Assembly (NCBI GenBank): GCA_028290165.1
Contig: JAQGKJ010000874.1
Location: forward strand, 1-9,314
Length of the DNA: 9,314 nucleotides
DNA from: Bradyrhizobium sp.
GTDB lineage: Bacteria; Pseudomonadota; Alphaproteobacteria; Rhizobiales; Xanthobacteraceae
Reading direction: 5' to 3'
The notes below the pieces were generated by a model. The model made no database searches, was not told the origin of the DNA, and saw nothing but the letters and a program-made list of their open reading frames with translations. Each line of letters starts with the position of its first letter. Within the stretch, counting starts at the first letter, position 1. The translations under genes and the position numbers were made by a program. This document shows, in pieces, positions 6,554 through 9,314 of this stretch.

Positions 6554-7491
6554 CGCGTTGCCGATGATGAACGAGCCTGCCTGCAGTTCCAGAATGTTGG
6601 TCCGCCGGTAAAGGTGATGGCACTGGCCTGTAGGCCGTCACCGCCGTTGGACTGGCCGCCAATGATATTGCCGCTGTTGATGATGGTGAGGCCGGAGCCG
6701 ACAATGCCCACGCCGCCGAGCCCGCCGGCGCCGAAGATGATCCCGCTTCCCGGCCTTCCGCCAGCACCGCCGCGGATGGTGCCTGCATTGGTGAGCGTCG
6801 AGCCGTTGGCTGCCGGGGTAAAGAACACGCCGACACCACCGTCGCCTCCGCTGCCGCCGTTGCCCCCGCCATCGCCGCCGGCGCCGCCGTTGCCGCCCGC
6901 GATGATGTTGCCGGCCGCATTGGAGTTAGCACCTGAGCCAATGAGGACGGCACCGTAGCCGCCCGCGCCACCACCGCCGCCGGGTCCGGGTCCGCTACCG
7001 CCGCCCGCGCCGCCGGCACCGCCGATCGTGCTGGCCCCCGGCAGTCCGGTTCCGACAAAACCGTGAGCGCCACCGCCGCCACCGCCGCCGGCGCTGCTGC
7101 CGTTGCCGCCATTACCATTGTTCACGCCACTGACGCCGCCCGTGGGGCCGGTGGACCCGGCGCTGCCGTCGCCCCCGTTGCCGCCGGTCGTGCCCGCACC
7201 ACCGCCGCCGCCTGCGGTACCGCTTGTCCCGCCACCGCCCTGACCGCCTGGCCCTGTCAAACCAGTTGCATTATCGCTACCGCCGGCAGCGCCACTGCCG
7301 CTGAGGCCGCCGCCATCGGCACGCGCGGGGAAAGCGGCGGCCGTCAGCAGCGCGATGCATAACGCCGCCGTTGCCAGGGAGTATCGGCTGAGTGAGCCGC
7401 AGCCGACCCCGGAGCGCAGGGCCGACGAGGCAAGCAACAAGGCCCGCACCCGGGGAACCGCACAACCGGAGTTCACACATTCCAAAAGCAT
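6421..7491 (-). CDS. Autotransporter N-terminal fragment (signal and glycine-rich passenger)
   Basis: This is the reading frame that begins the autotransporter. A hydrophobic core at residues 38-53 (SLATAALCIALLTAAA) and an ALA-type site before Asp59 indicate Sec export with an extended signal. Three Cys lie in the signal region before the hydrophobic core (residues 5, 10 and 31) and one within it (residue 45); the mature passenger appears free of Cys. The glycine-rich part has mainly GG-x motifs. After about residue 296 (position 6604) the frame is out of register, and the last 60 or so residues, rich in Arg and Ser, are not native. TTG codons at 7497 and 7494 precede the ATG; the ATG is preferred. 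Confidence 0.7.
   Translation of the reverse strand: MLLECVNSGCAVPRVRALLLASSALRSGVGCGSLSRYSLATAALCIALLTAAAFPARADGGGLSGSGAAGGSDNATGLTGPGGQGGGGTSGTAGGGGGAGTTGGNGGDGSAGSTGPTGGVSGVNNGNGGNGSSAGGGGGGGAHGFVGTGLPGASTIGGAGGAGGGSGPGPGGGGGAGGYGAVLIGSGANSNAAGNIIAGGNGGAGGDGGGNGGSGGDGGVGVFFTPAANGSTLTNAGTIRGGAGGRPGSGIIFGAGGLGGVGIVGSGLTIINSGNIIGGQSNGGDGLQASAITFTGGPTFWNCRQARSSSATRWRSAPRIRSDLVARRMRAWTSFASPPSISASAFSRKPAAAPGH
6827..7317 (-). repeat. PGRS-like glycine-rich low-complexity tract
   Basis: About 164 codons are dominated by Gly, with Ala, Ser, Thr and Asn between, in GG-x and GGxGG patterns such as GGAGGDGGGNGGSGGDGG. On the plus strand this appears as dense GCC-rich triplet runs. It resembles the glycine-rich passengers of other autotransporters and mycobacterial PE_PGRS proteins only in composition. 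Such tracts are prone to length change and assembly error. Confidence 0.85.
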
Positions 7492-7508
7492 CAACAAATT
7501 CCAAAAGC
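7479..7508. repeat. Direct repeat of 11 bp overlapping the autotransporter start
   Basis: ATTCCAAAAGC occurs at 7479-7489 and 7498-7508, offset by 19 bases. On the minus strand each copy reads GCTTTTGGAAT and contains a GGA Shine-Dalgarno-like core. The first copy read on that strand (7508-7498) gives the ribosome binding site for ATG 7491, and the second starts at the last base of that ATG. A GTG codon (7476) follows the second copy. Confidence 0.6.
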
Positions 7509-7628
7509 GACGCAGGCCACTACCGCGCTCCGCATCGGTTGCGAGAATATTGCAAGGGCAGCGTCGCGCGTCGCCGGAATAAATTGCGTGTAAATGGCGC
7601 CCGCGCGTTTTGTCCGAAACTGTTGCGG

Positions 7629-7652
7629 CCGCGACACAACCAAAGGTCGCGG
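7629..7652. repeat. Inverted repeat of 7 bp downstream of mipZ
   Basis: CCGCGAC and GTCGCGG pair perfectly around a ten-base loop. It lies 52 bases after the mipZ stop codon and about 140 bases before the autotransporter start, in the 213-base gap between these two minus-strand genes. There is no T tract on either side. It may be a weak mipZ terminator, a structure in the autotransporter leader, or an operator. I see no clear promoter elsewhere in the gap; TTTACA (minus strand, 7594-7589) is an isolated -35-like hexamer. Confidence 0.35.
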
Positions 7653-7704
7653 GAGCGAATTATTGGGCAATTGTGCGGATGGGCGGGAGGCGTGTTCCGC
7701 GCCG

Positions 7705-8628
7705 TCAGGCGCCGAAGATGTCGTGGACTTCGAGCGGCTTGTCGACCTGGCTGAACCATTCGATCCGGTTGGCGGCGCGCCGGCGGCCGCGCTCATCGAG
7801 CGGCAGTTTTAATTGGCGCAAAAGGGTCGTGACCTCCTCGCGCGCGGTGACATGGCCGAGGCTCGGGCGGGTGCCGAGCGTCGCCTCGTCGAGGTCGTCG
7901 AGCGCGGTCAGGCCGCGCGGAAAGAACTCGCGGTAGACCACGCGTTCGGCAAAACCATCGATCGAGCGGAAGCCGAGGCGGAACGACAATTCGTTGAGGC
8001 CGTCGGCGACCAGCTGCTTGTTGCGCGATCCCAGCATCGACAGCCGGTTGCGGACCACGATCCAGTCGGTGGACGCGCCGTCGAGCTGGCGGCGCTTGCG
8101 CCGGGTGTCGCGCACCATCTCGGCATAGTGGCTTTCGCCGGTCACGGCATAGGTCGCGGGGTCGACGGTTCCCAGCACGTCGAAATCGAGGAAGCTGTCG
8201 TTGATCGGCGTCACCAAGGTGTCGGCCATCGAGTGCGCCAGGCGCATCAGGTAACTGTCCGACCCCGGGGTATCGATCACGATGAAGTCGAAGGTCCGCT
8301 CGATCGCGCTGACGGCATTCATGAATTGCTGGAATTCGGAGTTCTCGTTATCGGCGATCTGCATGGTCTCGCCGAGCTTGATGCAGCAATGCACCGGGAG
8401 TTCGAGATCAAGCCCGGTGCGCCGCGCCCAGGCGGCCCGGTTGTTGATATAGCGGGTAAAACTTTGCTGGCGGCAATCGAGGTCGATGGTCGCGACGCGC
8501 TGGCCGGCTTTCATCAGGGCAACGGCAATGTGCAAGGCCGTCGTCGATTTTCCCGACCCGCCCTTCTCGTTGCCCAGCACAACCACGTGCGCCGAGCCCG
8601 ATTGCCCCTGACTAGCCTGCAGCAGCAT
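7705..8628 (-). CDS. mipZ: MipZ, ParA/MinD-superfamily ATPase for division-site placement
   Basis: The protein has 307 residues. The deviant Walker A motif GNEKGGSGKST (residues 19-29) has the signature Lys22 plus Lys27 of the ParA/MinD group. IDLDCRQQSFTRYINNR (48-64) matches the MipZ pattern IDLDxRQ...FxxNR, and Walker B is FIVIDTPG (115-122). In Caulobacter, MipZ forms a gradient from ParB at the poles and disassembles FtsZ, so the Z ring forms at midcell. The NEKGG and DLDxRQ motifs distinguish it from plasmid or chromosomal ParA and from MinD, and no parB neighbour is present, which fits MipZ. ATG 8628 is preferred since GGTGG lies four bases upstream; a TTG at 8688 would add 20 unconserved residues. 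The gene is divergent from panC. Confidence 0.88.
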   Translation of the reverse strand: MLLQASQGQSGSAHVVVLGNEKGGSGKSTTALHIAVALMKAGQRVATIDLDCRQQSFTRYINNRAAWARRTGLDLELPVHCCIKLGETMQIADNENSEFQQFMNAVSAIERTFDFIVIDTPGSDSYLMRLAHSMADTLVTPINDSFLDFDVLGTVDPATYAVTGESHYAEMVRDTRRKRRQLDGASTDWIVVRNRLSMLGSRNKQLVADGLNELSFRLGFRSIDGFAERVVYREFFPRGLTALDDLDEATLGTRPSLGHVTAREEVTTLLRQLKLPLDERGRRRAANRIEWFSQVDKPLEVHDIFGA

Positions 8629-8698
8629 GTTTCCACCCTTGTCGATATCTTCAAATTCCGCGCGACTGCGGTCAAGTGAAATGCGCAACAGCTTACTC

Positions 8699-8780
8699 GA
8701 ATCGTTGATCGTCTGCCTTAATCATGAATCGCATACTCAATTCAGGCTGTCTGTGATCAAACGCACAACGGCCAGGATTC
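8699..8780. promoter_or_regulatory. Cluster of three GANTC (CcrM) sites in the mipZ-panC control region
   Basis: GAATC occurs at 8699-8703 and 8726-8730, and GATTC at 8776-8780. All three lie within 82 bases of the 280-base divergent region, 71 to 152 bases upstream of the mipZ ATG. GANTC is the target of the cell-cycle methylase CcrM of Alphaproteobacteria, and GcrA acts at methylated GANTC promoters. No such site is seen in the gaps at 1089-1355, 2088-2231 or 7492-7704. Cell-cycle control of mipZ is the inference. Confidence 0.45.
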
Positions 8781-8886
8781 ATTTTGCTGAAGGAAGCTCC
8801 CGCCGCGCGCCGACCTGCTTGGCGGCGAGACATCGGCCTTGATAAGGTCGGCGTCCCCGCCGCAAGCCGGCGCCAGCCGCCTCCCC

Positions 8887-8900
8887 GATCTCGAGAGATC
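8887..8900. repeat. Perfect palindrome directly before the panC start
   Basis: GATCTC and GAGATC flank GA. The dyad ends eight bases before the panC ATG and contains GAGAG (8893-8897), the only Shine-Dalgarno-like sequence for panC, at a rather long spacing of 11 bases. If the RNA folds here it would hide the ribosome binding site, although a two-base loop is too tight for the full stem. Confidence 0.35.
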
Positions 8901-8908
8901 AAGCCCAG

Positions 8909-9314
8909 ATGTCGCGAAGCCCCCTGATCGTCCGCACGCTCCCGGCGTTGCGTCGCGCCCTCGATAGCCTTCGCGCGAAAAAGGCGACGACGGCGCTGGT
9001 GCCAACCATGGGAGCACTCCATGACGGCCATGTGTCGCTGGTCCGGCTGGCGAAATGCCGCGCCAAAAGGGTCATCGTCTCGATCTTTGTTAACCCCACC
9101 CAGTTCGCTCCATCAGAGGATTTCAGTTCGTACCCCCGTACCTGGAAGGCCGATGTCGAAAGGCTCGCCGCCGAGGACGTCGACCTGATCTGGAATCCCG
9201 ACGTCAAGACCATGTACCCGCACAGCTTTGCCACCAGAATCCTGACCGAGGGACCGGCCATCGCGGGCCTGGAGGATCGCATCCGGCCGCACTTCTTTGG
9301 CGGCGTCACCACCG
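8909..9314 (+). CDS. panC: Pantoate-beta-alanine ligase (pantothenate synthetase), N-terminal part
   Basis: The frame encodes 135 residues and runs off the window end. PanC joins pantoate and beta-alanine with ATP to make pantothenate, the last step to vitamin B5 and so to coenzyme A, in the cytosol. Diagnostic segments are [11 protein letters not shown] (31-41), the nucleotide-binding signature with both His of the HxGH motif. SIFVNPTQF (58-66), for pantoate and ATP, and YPRT (75-78) follow, then MYP (102-104). The usual RPGHFxGV motif appears as RPHFFGGV (126-133), a variant I recall from Bradyrhizobium-type PanC. ATG 8909 is the only sensible start, two residues before the conserved first strand. 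No panB is in the window. The gene is divergent from mipZ. Confidence 0.93.
   Translation, partial: MSRSPLIVRTLPALRRALDSLRAKKATTALVPTMGALHDGHVSLVRLAKCRAKRVIVSIFVNPTQFAPSEDFSSYPRTWKADVERLAAEDVDLIWNPDVKTMYPHSFATRILTEGPAIAGLEDRIRPHFFGGVTT

Larger units (their letters stand above)
4721..7491 (-). pseudogene. Autotransporter (type Va) outer-membrane protein, interrupted by a one-base frameshift
   Basis: Two minus-strand frames together make one autotransporter of about 923 residues. In order: a long N-terminal signal (about 1-58, ending FPARA), a PGRS-like glycine-rich head (about 59-222), and a beta-helix-like passenger with NAGTI and NSGNI repeats. Next come an autotransporter-associated strand repeat (TGSSTWTLTG, then NAGTLAVNG) and a C-terminal autotransporter beta-barrel ending in Trp (VRYIW). 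The frame breaks at 6601/6602: frame one reads ITFTGGP and then turns to nonsense, while the next frame resumes NILELQAGSF. Restoring one base after GGCGG gives a continuous reading GGTNILEL. Translation as written stops at 6421, before the barrel, so no secreted, anchored product is expected. It could be a true mutation or a sequence error; both halves look otherwise intact, with no other stops. ATG 7491 follows GGAA at seven bases. Confidence 0.8.
8629..8908. other. Divergent intergenic region, mipZ-panC
   Basis: The 280 bases must hold promoters for both genes. The mipZ-proximal half (to about 8790) is AT-richer and has the GANTC cluster. The panC-proximal half is GC-rich and ends in the GATCTC/GAGATC palindrome. 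TTGGCG followed by TGATAA at a 15-base spacing (about 8819-8845) is a weak candidate for a panC promoter. I could not identify a good -35/-10 pair for mipZ. Confidence 0.4.

Noticed and set aside
6595..6608. Programmed ribosomal frameshift in the autotransporter
   Set aside because: There is no slippery heptamer, no obvious downstream structure, and autotransporters are not known to use this; mutation or sequencing error is simpler.
5735..6958. Plus-strand open frame of 407 codons across the autotransporter
   Set aside because: It is Arg- and Pro-rich without any motif and lies opposite a well-supported autotransporter frame.
6827..7317. Mycobacterial PE_PGRS protein or collagen-like gene
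   Set aside because: There is no PE domain and no regular G-x-y register; the downstream autotransporter barrel explains the tract as a passenger head.
7813..8679. Plus-strand open frame of 288 codons opposite mipZ
   Set aside because: The minus-strand frame has clear Walker motifs; the plus frame has the typical Arg/Ala/Val shadow composition.
8693..8734. Short minus-strand reading frame starting MRFMIKADD upstream of mipZ
   Set aside because: It recalls the start of YCII-family proteins but is only 13 codons long, has a poor ribosome binding site, and nothing of the family follows.

Overview
The window looks like a chromosomal segment of an alphaproteobacterium in the Bradyrhizobium/Rhodopseudomonas group. 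The reasons are high GC with GC-rich third codon positions, a MipZ-type division ATPase, a glycine-rich autotransporter of the kind common in that group, and a PanC whose sequence fits that clade. The genus is inferred from protein style, not from a database search.

Layout from left to right. (1) 1-1088 (+): the 3' part of a D-Ala-D-Ala carboxypeptidase with a long Pro/Ala-rich linker, a seven-copy pentapeptide repeat and a C-terminal SPOR domain. (2) 1089-1355: a convergent intergenic stretch with no convincing gene. (3) 1356-2087 (-): a membrane-anchored protein with a C-terminal J domain. It is divergent from a DUF302 protein at 2232-2633 (+). (4) 2655-3422 (-): a von Willebrand factor A (VWA) protein with an intact MIDAS. 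(5) 3536-4399 (-): an exported or membrane-anchored alpha/beta hydrolase. (6) 4400-4720: an intergenic region with two dyad symmetries and a Rho-independent terminator. (7) 4721-7491 (-): an autotransporter adhesin-like gene split by a single-base frameshift near 6601/6602. It has a PGRS-like glycine-rich head and an intact C-terminal beta-barrel. (8) 7705-8628 (-): MipZ. (9) 8629-8908: a divergent control region with three clustered GANTC sites. (10) 8909-9314 (+): the 5' part of panC.

The genes are mostly housekeeping and envelope functions and not one pathway. The carboxypeptidase (septal peptidoglycan, SPOR) and MipZ (Z-ring placement) both concern division. The autotransporter, hydrolase and J protein are envelope-associated. 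I found no phage, transposon, CRISPR array, RNA gene or defence system. The points most worth a second look are the frameshifted autotransporter, the GANTC cluster between mipZ and panC, and the dyads upstream of the hydrolase.
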